The notes: generated by a model not told the origin, from the letters alone. Numbered from the stretch's first letter, positions 1 through 8,968 are shown. The stretch: DNA of 52,308 nucleotides from Pseudomonadota bacterium (GCA_029779755.1 JAKOZZ010000044.1:1-52308), one strand, 5' to 3'. Program-made: numbers and translations.

Positions 1-93
1 CCGCGCGAAGTGTCGACGGCGCTCAAGGCCTACGCGCTGCTGGCGACGTCGGCGGACCGGGGCGCGGTGCGCGACCTGTCGGCGTACGAGTGA
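1..93 (+). CDS. C-terminal end of an unidentified protein (partial)
   Basis: The frame is open from the first base and ends with TGA at 91-93, giving 30 residues that finish in LRDLSAYE-like hydrophilic sequence (VRDLSAYE). The codon pattern is typical of the neighbouring genes, with G or C in nearly every third position, so I read it as the 3' end of a real gene on the same strand. The fragment is too short to assign to a family. It is followed by a 70-base gap before the next gene. Confidence 0.5.
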   Translation, partial: PREVSTALKAYALLATSADRGAVRDLSAYE

Positions 94-163
94 GGCGAAC
101 CCGGTAAGCTCGACCCCGCACGAACGGCGCCCGATGCAGGCGCCGCACACGAGGAGGCAATCG

Positions 164-1120
164 ATGAAGTTCCTGATCCTGGGCGCCGGCGCGCTCGGTT
201 CCATCCTGGCCGCGCACCTGGCGCGCGCCGGCACCTCCGTGGCGCTGCTGGCGCGCGGGCGCCGGGCCGACCACGTCGCGGCGCACGGGGTCGCGCTCAC
301 CGGTCTGGTCGACTGCACGGTGCCGGTCCCGGTGGTCCGGCCCGGCGAAGCCACCGACGCCGACGTGCTGATCCTGTGCACGAAGGCCTTCGATACCGCG
401 CAGGCGCTGGACGGCGTGCGTCTGGCGCGGCCGCCGATCGCACTCTCGCTGCAGAACGGCGTGCTGAAGAACGACGAGCTCGTCGCCCGCTACGGCGCGG
501 GCCAGGTGCTGGGCGCCACCGCGAGCATCTCGGGTGAACTGCTCGACGACGGCACCACGCGCTTCACGATGAACCAGGCGCTGCCGATCGGCGAGCTCGG
601 GGGCGGCCCGTCGGCGCGCGTCGCCGACATCGTCGGCGCACTGAAGTCGTCGGGCATCGCCGCCGAGGCGTCCGACGACATCCGCAGCGTCGAGTGGACC
701 AAGTACGCGGGCTTCCTGCCGCTGTTCGCGCCCGCGCTGCTCACGCGGCAGTACACGTGGCGCAACCTGTCCGACCCGGACACCGCGATCGCGATCGCGC
801 ACCTGATCCGCGAGACCTGCGCGCTGGCCGCCGCCAGCGGCGTGCGCATCCTCGACCAGAAGGGCCTGCCCCTGAACACGATCGCCGCCGCGCCCCCCGA
901 GGAAGGCGCGCGGCTGGTGCGCAGCTTCGGGGCCGTCTTCGGCCAGCGCGCGCCGCTGCACCGCGTGTCGGCGCTGCAGGATCTGCTGCGCGGCGGCCGC
1001 CTCGAGGTCGACGCGATCCTCGGGTACGCGGTCGCCCTCGGGCGCCGCCTCGGCGTGGCCGTGCCCACCATCGAAACCTGCCACCAGCTCTGCGCGGTGC
1101 TCAACCGCCCCCAGGAGTGA
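164..1120 (+). CDS. Ketopantoate reductase family protein (2-dehydropantoate 2-reductase-like)
   Basis: A 318-residue NAD(P)H-dependent reductase of the PanE/ApbA family. The Rossmann motif GAGALG is at residues 7-12, directly after a short beta strand (KFLILG), and the family signature CTKAFDT plus a WTKYAGF segment follow. The reaction in the biosynthetic enzyme is ketopantoate to pantoate, but many paralogues reduce other 2-oxoacids. I chose the ATG at 164 because AGGAGG lies at 152-157 and the nucleotide-binding strand begins immediately; an in-frame ATG at 134 would add ten unlikely residues. Only five bases separate it from the oxidoreductase downstream, and an LDH2-type dehydrogenase follows, so a catabolic 2-oxoacid or 2-hydroxyacid role is more likely than pantothenate synthesis. 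This last point is inference. Confidence 0.85.
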   Translation: MKFLILGAGALGSILAAHLARAGTSVALLARGRRADHVAAHGVALTGLVDCTVPVPVVRPGEATDADVLILCTKAFDTAQALDGVRLARPPIALSLQNGVLKNDELVARYGAGQVLGATASISGELLDDGTTRFTMNQALPIGELGGGPSARVADIVGALKSSGIAAEASDDIRSVEWTKYAGFLPLFAPALLTRQYTWRNLSDPDTAIAIAHLIRETCALAAASGVRILDQKGLPLNTIAAAPPEEGARLVRSFGAVFGQRAPLHRVSALQDLLRGGRLEVDAILGYAVALGRRLGVAVPTIETCHQLCAVLNRPQE

Positions 1121-1125
1121 CCGCG

Positions 1126-4100
1126 ATGCCCCCGAACACCCCGCCGGCGCGGCTCGACGCGACGCTCGACGACAAGTACCTGCGCGACGACGGCATCGTC
1201 TTCATGACCGGCATCCAGGCGCTGGTGCGCATGGTGCTCGACCAGCGGCGCCGCGACCGGGCGGCCGGCCGCAACACGGGCGGCTACATCTCCGGCTACC
1301 AGGGCTCTCCGCTGGCCGCCTACGACGGCGCGCTGCGCAAGGTGCCCGAGCTGCTGAAGGAACACAACATCGTGTACCGGCCCGGGGTCAACGAGGAGCT
1401 GGCCGCCACGTCGGTGTGGGGCTCGCAGTACGTGGGCATGTTCCCCGGCGCGAAGGTCGACGGCGTGTTCGGCGTCTGGTTCGCCAAGGGGCCGGGCGTC
1501 GACCGCGCGATGGACGCGCTGCGCCACACCAACTGGGCCGGCACCAGCCGGCTCGGCGGCGTGCTCGCCCTGCTGGGCGACGACCACGGCGCGAAGTCCT
1601 CCACCGTCGCCTGCTACTCCGACATCCTGTTCGAGTCGATCGGCGCGCCGCTGCTGTACCCCAGCAACGTGCAGGAGATCCTCGAGTTCGGCCTGCACGG
1701 CATCGAGATGAGCCGCTTCTCGAGCGCGATGGTCGGCATGAAGCTGGTCGGCGAGATCGTCGAGAGCGCCGGCACCGTGCAGCTGCAGGCGGGGCAGCCC
1801 GACGTCGTGCTGCCCGAGTTCGACTTCCCGCCCGACGGGCTGGCGATCCGCCCGACCGAGCTCGTGCTGATGCCGGTCGAGGAGCGCGTGTTCCACAAGC
1901 GGCTGTACGCGGCGCTCGCCTACGCGAAGGCCAACCGCCTGAACCGGATCACGCTGAACCCGGCGCAGGCGACGATCGGCGTGGTGTCGGCGGGCAAGGC
2001 CTGGCAGGACGTGCGCAAGGCGCTGTTCGACCTCGGCATCGACGAACGCCGCGCCGAGGCACTGGGCGTGCGTGCCCTGCAGATCGGCATGATCTGGCCG
2101 GTGGAGCCCGACATCGTGCGCGAATTCGCGCGCGGGCTCGAGACCGTGATCGTCGTCGAAGAGAAGCGCCCGCTGCTCGAAGAGCAGATCCGCTCGATCC
2201 TGTACGGCATGCCGAACGCGCCGCGCATCATCGGCAAGGTCTCCGAAGGCTACGTGTACGACGCGAAGCCGAAATGGCAGTTCCCGAACTTCGGCGAGAC
2301 GAAGCCCGCGATGGTGTCGCAGCTGCTCGCCGGACTGCTGGCCGCGAAGGACGCCCGCTACGCCGACTGGAAGCCGCCGCAGGTCGCCGCCGCGGCCGCC
2401 GCGGCCGTGCTGCGCACGCCCAGCTTCTGCTCGGGCTGCCCGCACAACCGCTCCACCCGCGTGCCCGACGGCAGCCGCGCGATGGCCGGCATCGGCTGTC
2501 ACGGCATGGCGGTGTACCTGTCGCCCGAGACCACCAAGACGGTGGCGCAGATGGGCGGCGAAGGCATGCACTGGCTGGGCCAGCAGCCGTTCACCGACGA
2601 GAAGCACGTGTTCGCCAACATCGGCGACGGCACCTATGCGCACTCGGGGTCGCTGGCGATCCGCCAGGCCGTCGCCGCCGGCGTGCCGATGACGTTCAAG
2701 CTGCTGGCCAACGGCTTCGTGTCGATGACCGGCGGCCAGCCGATCGCCGGGGGCCAGACGGTGCCGCAGATGGTCGAGGCGCTGCGCGCCGACGGCGTGC
2801 AGAAGGTGGTGGTGGTGACCGACGACCCGGCCAAGTACGCGTCGGCGAAGTTCCCGCCCGACGTGCCGCTGCTGCACCGCTCCGAGCTCGAACGCGTGCA
2901 GCGCGAGCTGCGCGACTATCCGGGCGTGTCGGTGCTCGTGTACGAGCAGCCGTGCGCGACCGAGCGGCGGCGGCTGCGCAAGCAGGGCAAGTGGGACGAC
3001 CCGGCCAAGCGCACGTTCATCAACAGCGCCGTGTGCGAAGGCTGCGGCGACTGCGGCAAGGTCTCGACCTGCCTGTCGATCGAGCCGATCGACACCGAGT
3101 TCGGACGCAAGCGCCGCATCAACCAGTCGTCGTGCAACAAGGACTTCACCTGCACCGAAGGGTTCTGCCCGAGCTTCGTCACCGTGCATGGCGGCACGCT
3201 GCGCAAGCCCGACAGGACGCCGAAGACGGCGGTCGCGCCCTTCGACGTGCCGGAGGCGACGGTGCCGGCGCTGGCCGGCCGCAGCCATCCGTTCAACGTG
3301 CTGGTCGGCGGCATCGGCGGCACCGGGGTGATCACCATCGGCCAGGTGCTGGGCGTGGCCGCGCACGTCGACGGCGCCCACGTCGCGTCGCTCGACATGA
3401 TGGGCATGGCGCAGAAGTACGGCGCGGTCTTCTCGCACCTGCACTTCTCGGCCGACCCGGCGCAGCTCACGGCGCCGCGCGTGAGCGTCGGCGAGGCCGA
3501 CACGCTGATCGGCTGCGACCTGATCGTCGCCTCGGGCGACGAGCCGATCTCGACGCTGGCCCGCGGGCGCAGTCACGCGATCGTCTGCAGCGACCTGATC
3601 GCCACCGCCGAGTTCGCACGCAACGCCGACTGGGCCGCGAATGCGGACGCCCTGATCGACCGGGTGCGCGCGGGCACCGGCGACGCCGGGCTGACGACGG
3701 TGGAGGGGCAGCGGCTGGCGGTCGCGCTGATGGGCGACGCGATCGCGGCCAACATGATGATGGTCGGCATCGCCTGGCAGAAAGGGCTGATCCCGCTGTC
3801 GCGCGCCGCGATCGAGCGCGCGATCGAGCTCAACGGCGTGTCGGTGGCGCTCAACCGCACCGCGTTCCAGTGGGGCCGCTGCATCGCGGTCGATCCTGCA
3901 CGGGTCGACCGCCTGGTGTCGGGCGGACAGGTGATCCAGTTCCACCGGCGCGAGGCCGCACCGACGCTGGACGAGCTCGTCGCGCGTCGCGCCGCCTTCC
4001 TCACCGACTACCAGGATGCCGCGCTGGCGAAGCGCTACACCGAACTGGTCGACGCGGTGCGCGCGGTCGACGCCGCCCCCGCGCACAAGCAGCGGCTGGC

Positions 4101-4620
4101 CACGGCGGTGGCGCACGGCTGGTTCAAGCTGCTGGCGGTGAAGGACGAGTGGGAGGTGGCACGGCTGTACACCAGCGACGCCTTCCGCAAGGAGCTCGAG
4201 CAGACCTTCGAAGGCGACTACACCCTGCACTTCCACGTCGGCGCGTGGCCGTTCGCGCGCACCGATCCGGCCACCGGCCGCCCGGTCAAGCGCGAGGTGG
4301 GTCCCTGGCTGATGCGCGCGTTCGGCGTGCTGGCGAAGCTGCGCGGGCTGCGCGGCACGTGGCTCGATCCGTTCCGCAACGGCGAGGAGCGGCGCCTCGA
4401 TGCGGCGCTGCGCACGCAGTACGAGCAGGACGTGCGCGCACTGATCGCCGGCCTGTCCGACGACCGCTACGACATCGCGGTGGCGATCGCGTCGCTGCCC
4501 GCGAAGATCCGCGGCTTCGGGCACGTGCGCCAGGCGAGCGCCGACACGGCGGGCGTCGAGCGCGCCCGGCTGCTGCAGGAATTCTCCGAACCCATCCAAC
4601 AGATCCGAAGGGCTGGCTGA
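1126..4620 (+). CDS. Fused indolepyruvate:ferredoxin oxidoreductase family protein
   Basis: A 1164-residue single-chain 2-oxoacid:ferredoxin oxidoreductase of the proteobacterial IorA-IorB fusion type. The N-terminal pyrimidine-binding half starts near residue 15. A CSGCPHNRST segment begins at residue 435 and the thiamine-diphosphate GDG motif is at 500-502. A cysteine-rich region starts at 637 (CEGCGDC, then CNKDFTCTEGFC) and probably holds an iron-sulfur cluster. The gamma-type domain begins near 726 (GGIGGTG). Such enzymes oxidatively decarboxylate aryl- or branched-chain pyruvates to acyl-CoA, passing electrons to ferredoxin. The ATG at 1126 has AGGAG nine bases upstream, overlapping the end of the reductase gene. 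Length matches the fused family. The substrate cannot be told from sequence; the flanking 2-oxoacid reductase and LDH2 protein suggest amino-acid-derived 2-oxoacids. Confidence 0.93.
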   Translation: MPPNTPPARLDATLDDKYLRDDGIVFMTGIQALVRMVLDQRRRDRAAGRNTGGYISGYQGSPLAAYDGALRKVPELLKEHNIVYRPGVNEELAATSVWGSQYVGMFPGAKVDGVFGVWFAKGPGVDRAMDALRHTNWAGTSRLGGVLALLGDDHGAKSSTVACYSDILFESIGAPLLYPSNVQEILEFGLHGIEMSRFSSAMVGMKLVGEIVESAGTVQLQAGQPDVVLPEFDFPPDGLAIRPTELVLMPVEERVFHKRLYAALAYAKANRLNRITLNPAQATIGVVSAGKAWQDVRKALFDLGIDERRAEALGVRALQIGMIWPVEPDIVREFARGLETVIVVEEKRPLLEEQIRSILYGMPNAPRIIGKVSEGYVYDAKPKWQFPNFGETKPAMVSQLLAGLLAAKDARYADWKPPQVAAAAAAAVLRTPSFCSGCPHNRSTRVPDGSRAMAGIGCHGMAVYLSPETTKTVAQMGGEGMHWLGQQPFTDEKHVFANIGDGTYAHSGSLAIRQAVAAGVPMTFKLLANGFVSMTGGQPIAGGQTVPQMVEALRADGVQKVVVVTDDPAKYASAKFPPDVPLLHRSELERVQRELRDYPGVSVLVYEQPCATERRRLRKQGKWDDPAKRTFINSAVCEGCGDCGKVSTCLSIEPIDTEFGRKRRINQSSCNKDFTCTEGFCPSFVTVHGGTLRKPDRTPKTAVAPFDVPEATVPALAGRSHPFNVLVGGIGGTGVITIGQVLGVAAHVDGAHVASLDMMGMAQKYGAVFSHLHFSADPAQLTAPRVSVGEADTLIGCDLIVASGDEPISTLARGRSHAIVCSDLIATAEFARNADWAANADALIDRVRAGTGDAGLTTVEGQRLAVALMGDAIAANMMMVGIAWQKGLIPLSRAAIERAIELNGVSVALNRTAFQWGRCIAVDPARVDRLVSGGQVIQFHRREAAPTLDELVARRAAFLTDYQDAALAKRYTELVDAVRAVDAAPAHKQRLATAVAHGWFKLLAVKDEWEVARLYTSDAFRKELEQTFEGDYTLHFHVGAWPFARTDPATGRPVKREVGPWLMRAFGVLAKLRGLRGTWLDPFRNGEERRLDAALRTQYEQDVRALIAGLSDDRYDIAVAIASLPAKIRGFGHVRQASADTAGVERARLLQEFSEPIQQIRRAG

Positions 4621-4621
4621 C

Positions 4622-5680
4622 ATGACCGTGATCGCCGCACCCGCGCCGCTGCGGGACTACATCGAATCGATCTTCCGCGCCGCGGGCAGCCACGACGCCG
4701 AGGCGCAGCAGATCGCCGAGCACCTGATCGAGGCGAACCTCACCGGCCACGACAGCCATGGCGTGGGCATGGTGCCCGCGTACATGCTCCACCTGAAGAA
4801 CGGCTGGGTGAAGCCGAACCAGGTGCCGGTGCAGGTGGGCGGCGCAGGCGCGTTCGCGGTGTTCGACGGCCAGATGGGCTACGGCCAGCCGATCGTCAAC
4901 GCGGTGATGGCGCAGGCGCAGCAGATCGCCCGCACGCACGGCGTGGCCGTCACCACGCTGCGCAATGCCCAGCACATCGGACGGGTCGGCTTCTACGCCG
5001 ACCGCCTGTCCGCGCAGGGGCTGATGTCGATCCACTTCGTGAACGCCGTGTATGCGGTGCCCACGGTCGCCCCGTTCCGCGGCAGCGATCCCCGTCTGAT
5101 GACCAACCCGGTGTGCATCGCGATCCCCGGCAGCCAGCCGGTGCTGCTCGACTTCGCCACGTCGACGATTGCGCTGGGCAAGGTGCGGGTCGCCTACAAC
5201 AAGGGCGAGCAGGTGGCCCCCGGCCGGCTGATCGACCACACCGGCCAGCCGACCACCGAGCCCAAGGTGATGTTCGAGGACCCCCGCGGCGCGCAGACCG
5301 CGTTCGGCGAGCACAAGGGCTGGGCGCTTGCGTTCGTGGCCGAGGTGCTGGGCGGCGCGATGGCGGGTGCGCCGCGCAGCGGCGAGGGCTTCAGGGACGG
5401 GCTGTCGAACGGGATGATGTCGATCGTGCTGGAGCCCGGCCGGCTGATCGACGGCGGCTGGTTCGACGCCGCGCTGGCGCGCGTGATCGACTACGTGAAG
5501 GCCTCGCCCGCGGCCGACCCCGACAAGCCGGTGCTGGTGCCCGGCGAGCCGGAGCGCCTGTCGAAGGCCCAGCGCGGACGCGACGGCATCCCGATCGACG
5601 CGACCACCTGGAAGCAGATCGGCAACTGCGCGAAGGCGCTGGGGCTGGGTGTGCCGGAGTTCCCGAGCGTCGCGGACTGA
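4622..5680 (+). CDS. LDH2 family malate/L-lactate/ureidoglycolate dehydrogenase
   Basis: A 352-residue NAD(P)-dependent 2-hydroxyacid dehydrogenase of the LDH2 (YlbC/YiaK/AllD) fold, unrelated to Rossmann lactate dehydrogenases. The hallmark GHDSHG is at residues 42-47, with NAQHIGRVGFYADR following near 118 and the conserved late KGWALAFVAEVLGG segment that shapes the active site. It starts one base after the stop of the oxidoreductase gene, so the two are almost certainly co-transcribed and probably translationally coupled. Together with the upstream reductase this gives three enzymes acting on 2-oxo or 2-hydroxy acids. The exact substrate (malate, lactate, sulfolactate or ureidoglycolate type) cannot be read from the sequence. 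Confidence 0.9.
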   Translation: MTVIAAPAPLRDYIESIFRAAGSHDAEAQQIAEHLIEANLTGHDSHGVGMVPAYMLHLKNGWVKPNQVPVQVGGAGAFAVFDGQMGYGQPIVNAVMAQAQQIARTHGVAVTTLRNAQHIGRVGFYADRLSAQGLMSIHFVNAVYAVPTVAPFRGSDPRLMTNPVCIAIPGSQPVLLDFATSTIALGKVRVAYNKGEQVAPGRLIDHTGQPTTEPKVMFEDPRGAQTAFGEHKGWALAFVAEVLGGAMAGAPRSGEGFRDGLSNGMMSIVLEPGRLIDGGWFDAALARVIDYVKASPAADPDKPVLVPGEPERLSKAQRGRDGIPIDATTWKQIGNCAKALGLGVPEFPSVAD

Positions 5681-5697
5681 CCCGCGCCCCGGCCATC

Positions 5698-5725
5698 TGG
5701 CTAGGTTCACCCCCGCATCTAGCCA
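5698..5725. promoter_or_regulatory. Probable toxin-antitoxin operator, inverted repeat
   Basis: TGGCTAG at 5698-5704 is exactly mirrored by CTAGCCA at 5719-5725, with 14 bases between. The site lies 63 bases upstream of the antitoxin start in a stretch that is less GC-rich than its surroundings (GTTAATCTG follows directly). Phd-type antitoxins usually bind such repeats to repress their own operon, so this is a natural operator candidate. No clear -35/-10 pair could be fixed; GTTAAT at 5727-5732 is a weak -10 candidate. Confidence 0.5.
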
Positions 5726-5787
5726 TGTTAATCTGCTTCGACGTCCGAAAGCCTTCACTTCGGCCCTTACGTCCCTGGACCGGCTTC

Positions 5788-6051
5788 ATGCAAGTCAACA
5801 TTCTGGAAGCACGCAACCAATTGTCGCGCCTGATCAAGGCCGCGCTGGCGGGCGAGGAGGTCATCATCGCCAACCGGGGCGAGCCGGTCGTCAGAATCGT
5901 GCCGGCACGCGCGCCTGACCAGCAGGCCTGCCCTGGGGATGGCGCCACGCTGCTTGCCTGGCTGAACGATCATCCGTCCCCGGTGCGCCAACGCCGTACC
6001 CGTGCAGAGATCGACGCCGACATCGAAGCCGAGCGAAGCGCGTGGGACTGA
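5788..6051 (+). CDS. Type II antitoxin, Phd/YefM family
   Basis: An 87-residue protein whose first 40 residues (MQVNILEARNQLSRLIKAAL, then an EEVIIANRGEPVVRIVP segment) match the Phd/YefM fold that dimerises and binds operator DNA. The charged C-terminus (RRTRAEIDADIEAERSAWD) is the usual toxin-neutralising tail. The ATG at 5788 is the only start that gives a Phd-length protein. The stop overlaps the start of the downstream PIN toxin by ten bases, the classic antitoxin-first layout. Local GC is lower than in the flanking metabolic genes, which hints at acquisition by transfer. Confidence 0.88.
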   Translation: MQVNILEARNQLSRLIKAALAGEEVIIANRGEPVVRIVPARAPDQQACPGDGATLLAWLNDHPSPVRQRRTRAEIDADIEAERSAWD

Positions 6052-6455
6052 TCTACCTCGACGCCAACCTGCTGATCTACGTCGTCGAGGAAGTTCCTGA
6101 GTTCGCGTCACGGGTGACGCGCAGGATCGAAGCGGTCGTCCGTTCGGGGAACGAGCGGTTCGCAATCTCGCCGCTGGTGAAGATGGAGTGCCTGGTCGGA
6201 CCGGTACGCAGCGGAGATCTCGCGCTGCAGGGCTACTTCGAGACGTTCTTCTTGCGACTCGCGACGCTGGCGATGCCCGAGGCGGTCTATCGCAACGGAG
6301 CGATCCTGCGCGCCCGCTTCGGTCTGCGCACGCCGGACGCACTGCATCTGGCGTGCGCCCAGCACCACGGGTGCCAGGCGCTCTGGACCAACGACGAACG
6401 CCTGACACGCGCGGGCCTGGGGCTGGCGAAGAACATCCTGTCCGATCCGGCCTGA
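6042..6455 (+). CDS. PIN-domain toxin ribonuclease (VapC-like)
   Basis: A 137-residue PIN nuclease. The four acidic residues expected to bind the catalytic magnesium are all present: D7 in LDAN, E49 in KMEC, D99 in TPDALHLA and D118 in TNDER. Family members cleave specific tRNAs or rRNA when freed from antitoxin. It starts with GTG at 6042 inside the last codons of the antitoxin gene, consistent with translational coupling. With no active-site residue missing, the toxin looks functional. It differs clearly in sequence and length from the second PIN toxin at 16040-16426, so the two modules are not recent copies of each other. Confidence 0.88.
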   Translation: MGLIYLDANLLIYVVEEVPEFASRVTRRIEAVVRSGNERFAISPLVKMECLVGPVRSGDLALQGYFETFFLRLATLAMPEAVYRNGAILRARFGLRTPDALHLACAQHHGCQALWTNDERLTRAGLGLAKNILSDPA

Positions 6456-6463
6456 GTCGGGGT

Positions 6464-7282
6464 TCAGGTCAGATCCACCGACACCCGGCCCAGCGGGCCG
6501 AAGTCGGCCACCAGCCGGTCACCGGGCTGGGCGAGGTACGGCACGGTCCAGGTGCCGGTGCTGACGATCTCGCCGGCGGCCACCCCCTGCCCTGCCGCGC
6601 CGCGCTCGGCTACGAACCCGGCCAGTGCTTCGAACGGGTGGCCCATCACCGACGCGCCCGAGCCCTGGCGCACGTCCGCGTCGTTGACCAGCAGGCGCAC
6701 CGAAGCGGCGGCGAGGTCGAGCGTGCGCCAGCCGGCGCACGGCGCGCCGGTGACCAGCGCACCGAAGTAGCCCATGTCGGCGTGGATCGCCGCCGCCGGC
6801 GCGCTCTGCCAGTCGGCGATGCGCGTGTCGGCCAGCTCGATCACCGGGAACACCTGGTCGACCGCGGCCGCGACCGCGTCGCGCGCGGGGCGCGCGCCGT
6901 CGGTGCGCAGGTCGGCGCCGAAGCGCACCCCGAGCTCGGCCTCGACCACGCATACGATGAAGTCGGCGCGGGGCAGCACACGCGGACTCGCGAACACCCG
7001 CGCGCCGAGCAACGGTGCACTGATCGGCTTGGCGAGCCCCAGCTTCTGCAGCGCGGCCGGATTGGTTGCCGCGAGCTTGGCGCCGACGATGCCGCCGCCG
7101 AGCCGCTCGGCCAGGCGCGCCACGTTGCGCGCACCGATCGCCCGGCCCTGCGCCTCGCTGCACCGCTGCGCAAAGCCGTCGGGCAGCGCCACCGGGCGGC
7201 CGCTGATGCGCGCTTCGAACAGGGCATCGGCGAACGCGGTCAGCGGGGCATCGAGTCCGGCGGCGTCGACGGGAGAAGACAT
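6464..7282 (-). CDS. 2-keto-4-pentenoate hydratase / FAH-fold family protein
   Basis: A 272-residue protein resembling MhpD/XylJ hydratases and 2-oxo-3-hexenedioate decarboxylases. The GAKLAATN segment (K69) and the metal-binding VEAELG motif (E114, E116) are visible, and the late GEIVSTGTWT segment is characteristic. These enzymes act on 2-hydroxydienoates after meta-cleavage of aromatic rings. The ATG at 7282 has GGAG about six bases upstream on the minus strand. Its neighbour upstream on the same strand is an FAD-linked 2-hydroxyacid dehydrogenase; the VOC protein at 12202-12885 could be a ring-cleavage-type partner, but that is speculative. Confidence 0.85.
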   Translation of the reverse strand: MSSPVDAAGLDAPLTAFADALFEARISGRPVALPDGFAQRCSEAQGRAIGARNVARLAERLGGGIVGAKLAATNPAALQKLGLAKPISAPLLGARVFASPRVLPRADFIVCVVEAELGVRFGADLRTDGARPARDAVAAAVDQVFPVIELADTRIADWQSAPAAAIHADMGYFGALVTGAPCAGWRTLDLAAASVRLLVNDADVRQGSGASVMGHPFEALAGFVAERGAAGQGVAAGEIVSTGTWTVPYLAQPGDRLVADFGPLGRVSVDLT

Positions 7283-7398
7283 GGGGGGCTCCAGGGGCGG
7301 ACGGGGGTGACGGGCGGCGGGACGGCGAGACAGCGGTTGCGGGCGGCGCGGGCGGTTGCGGGCGCGGGCGGCGGGTGCTGGGCGTCGGGCATGACGGG
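7283..7398. other. G-rich intergenic tract with a potential quadruplex
   Basis: The plus strand at 7283-7321 carries G runs of 6, 4, 5, 3 and 3 separated by loops of 5, 5, 4 and 4 bases, which fits a G-quadruplex pattern. The tract abuts the start codon of the hydratase on its template strand. Further on, a 13-base unit beginning GCGGTTGCG occurs twice (7333-7345 and 7352-7364). No gene is seen here. Confidence 0.45.
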
Positions 7399-8793
7399 TC
7401 AGCCCGGCACGCCCAGCACCCGCTCCGGATTGAGGATGTTCTTCGGGTCCATCGTGCGCTTGAGCGCACGCATCAGTGCGATCTCCTGCGCCGTGCGCGT
7501 GTGGCCGAGATACGCGCGGCGCGTCATGCCGATGCCGTGCTCGGCCGACACCGAGCCGCCGTACCGTGCGACCAGGTCGTAGACCGCGCGCTCGACCTGC
7601 GCGTAGCTGTTCTCGACCTGCACGTCGCGCGCCACGGCCAGGTGCAGGTTGCCGTCCCCCGCGTGCCCGAAGACGACGGTCTGCGCGCCCGGGTGCAGCC
7701 GGCGGGCCAGCGCAGCGAGGTCGACCGCGAAGGCGTCCATGTCGGCGATGCGCAGGCTGACGTCGAAGCCGACGTGGGGTCCGAGCGTGCGCGACACCTC
7801 GATCGCGAGGTCGCGCATGTGCCACAGCGCACGCGCCTCGGTCTCGGACTTCGCGACCACCGCGTCGTCGATCACGCCCTGCTCCAGCGCATCGGCCAGG
7901 GCACGCTCGAAGCGCGCGCGCAGCGCTTCGCCGTCGCTGCCCGACGCCTCGGTCAGCACGTAGAACGCATGGGCGTCCGGCATCGCACCCGCACCCGGCT
8001 TCATCGCGAGGAACCGCGTGTAGTACGCCTTCCACAGCACCTCGAACGCCGTCAGCTCTCCGCCCATGCGCTGGCGCAGATGGCGCAGCAGCGCGCGCAC
8101 CTGCGCGAAGTCGCGCAGCCCGCAGAACGCCACGGCCGTGTCGGTCGGCTTCGGGATCAGGCGCACCACCAGGCGGGTCACCACGCCCAGCACGCCTTCG
8201 CTGCCGATGAACAGCTGCTTGAGGTCGAAGCCGGTGTTGTTCTTCACGAACGGCTTGAGCCCGTCGATCACGGTGCCGTCGGCGAGCACCGCCTCCAGGC
8301 CGAGGATCAGGTCGCGCGCCATGCCGTAGCGGATCACGCGATTGCCGCCGGCGTTCGTCGACACGTTGCCGCCGATCGTGCAGCTGCCGCGCCCGCCCAG
8401 GTCGAGCGGAAACGCCAGCCCCATCGGCTCGACCCGCTCCTGCAGCGCCTGAAGCACCACACCCGACTGGACGATCGCCGTGCCCGCGTCCGCATCGACG
8501 GACTCGACCTGGTTCATGCGCTCGGTCGTCAGCACGACCTCGCCGGACTGCGGCAGGCAGCCGCGCACGAGGCCGGTGCGTCCGCCCTGCGTGACGACCG
8601 CGACCCCGGCGTCGTTGCAGATCGCCAGCGCCTTCGACACGTCGGCCGTCGTCGCCGGGCGCAGCACCGCCAGCGGCACGGCGCCCCGCTGGCCCAGCAC
8701 GTCCTCGCAGAACCGTGCGTCGATGTCGTCGCCGACGCGCAGGCCGGCGTCCCCGAGCGCGGTGCGCAGCGCAGTCACCACGGATGCTTCCAT
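7399..8793 (-). CDS. FAD-linked oxidase, D-lactate / D-2-hydroxyacid dehydrogenase type
   Basis: A 464-residue flavoprotein of the PCMH-type FAD-binding family (GlcD/DLD/D-2-hydroxyglutarate dehydrogenase group). The N-terminal half contains TQGGRTGLV and the flavin-binding PLDLGGRGSCTIGGNVSTN segment. The C-terminal FAD-oxidase domain has FGHAGDGNLH and the near-terminal AEHGIG motif. It oxidises a D-2-hydroxyacid to the 2-oxoacid, with electrons going to quinone or an electron-transfer flavoprotein. The ATG at 8793 follows a clear AGGAG. The hydratase gene lies 116 bases downstream on the same strand, so the two form a likely operon divergent from the acyl-CoA ligase at 8969. Confidence 0.9.
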   Translation of the reverse strand: MEASVVTALRTALGDAGLRVGDDIDARFCEDVLGQRGAVPLAVLRPATTADVSKALAICNDAGVAVVTQGGRTGLVRGCLPQSGEVVLTTERMNQVESVDADAGTAIVQSGVVLQALQERVEPMGLAFPLDLGGRGSCTIGGNVSTNAGGNRVIRYGMARDLILGLEAVLADGTVIDGLKPFVKNNTGFDLKQLFIGSEGVLGVVTRLVVRLIPKPTDTAVAFCGLRDFAQVRALLRHLRQRMGGELTAFEVLWKAYYTRFLAMKPGAGAMPDAHAFYVLTEASGSDGEALRARFERALADALEQGVIDDAVVAKSETEARALWHMRDLAIEVSRTLGPHVGFDVSLRIADMDAFAVDLAALARRLHPGAQTVVFGHAGDGNLHLAVARDVQVENSYAQVERAVYDLVARYGGSVSAEHGIGMTRRAYLGHTRTAQEIALMRALKRTMDPKNILNPERVLGVPG

Positions 8794-8871
8794 CACGTCT
8801 CCTCGTTCGATGCGGCAGAGTGTGCGCCCGCGGGCGCCCCGTCGCCAACCGGCGGGAAGCGGGTTTCCACC

Positions 8872-8903
8872 GTTCCGGAACCGGCCCCGCGCCCGACTAC
8901 AAT
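8872..8903 (+). promoter_or_regulatory. Candidate promoter with palindromic operator for the acyl-CoA ligase run
   Basis: TACAAT at 8898-8903 matches a sigma-70 -10 box at five of six positions. A perfect 10-bp palindrome, GTTCCGGAAC, occupies 8872-8881 where the -35 region would be. The -35 match itself is poor, so an activator or repressor may act here. The region is the divergent spacer between the minus-strand FAD oxidase and the plus-strand ligase. Confidence 0.4.
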
Positions 8904-8968
8904 TTCGGCGAACGAACCCCGACGCCCGGTGCGCCGCACCAGGCCCCACGATCCGACGGAGACCGCCC

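Noticed and set aside
490-4623. A minus-strand open frame of over 1300 codons opposite the ketopantoate-reductase-like and oxidoreductase genes, and similar long frames elsewhere
   Set aside because: High GC third positions suppress stop codons on the opposite strand. The translation is a run of Arg, His, Gln and Ala with no motif, while the plus strand carries complete enzymes.
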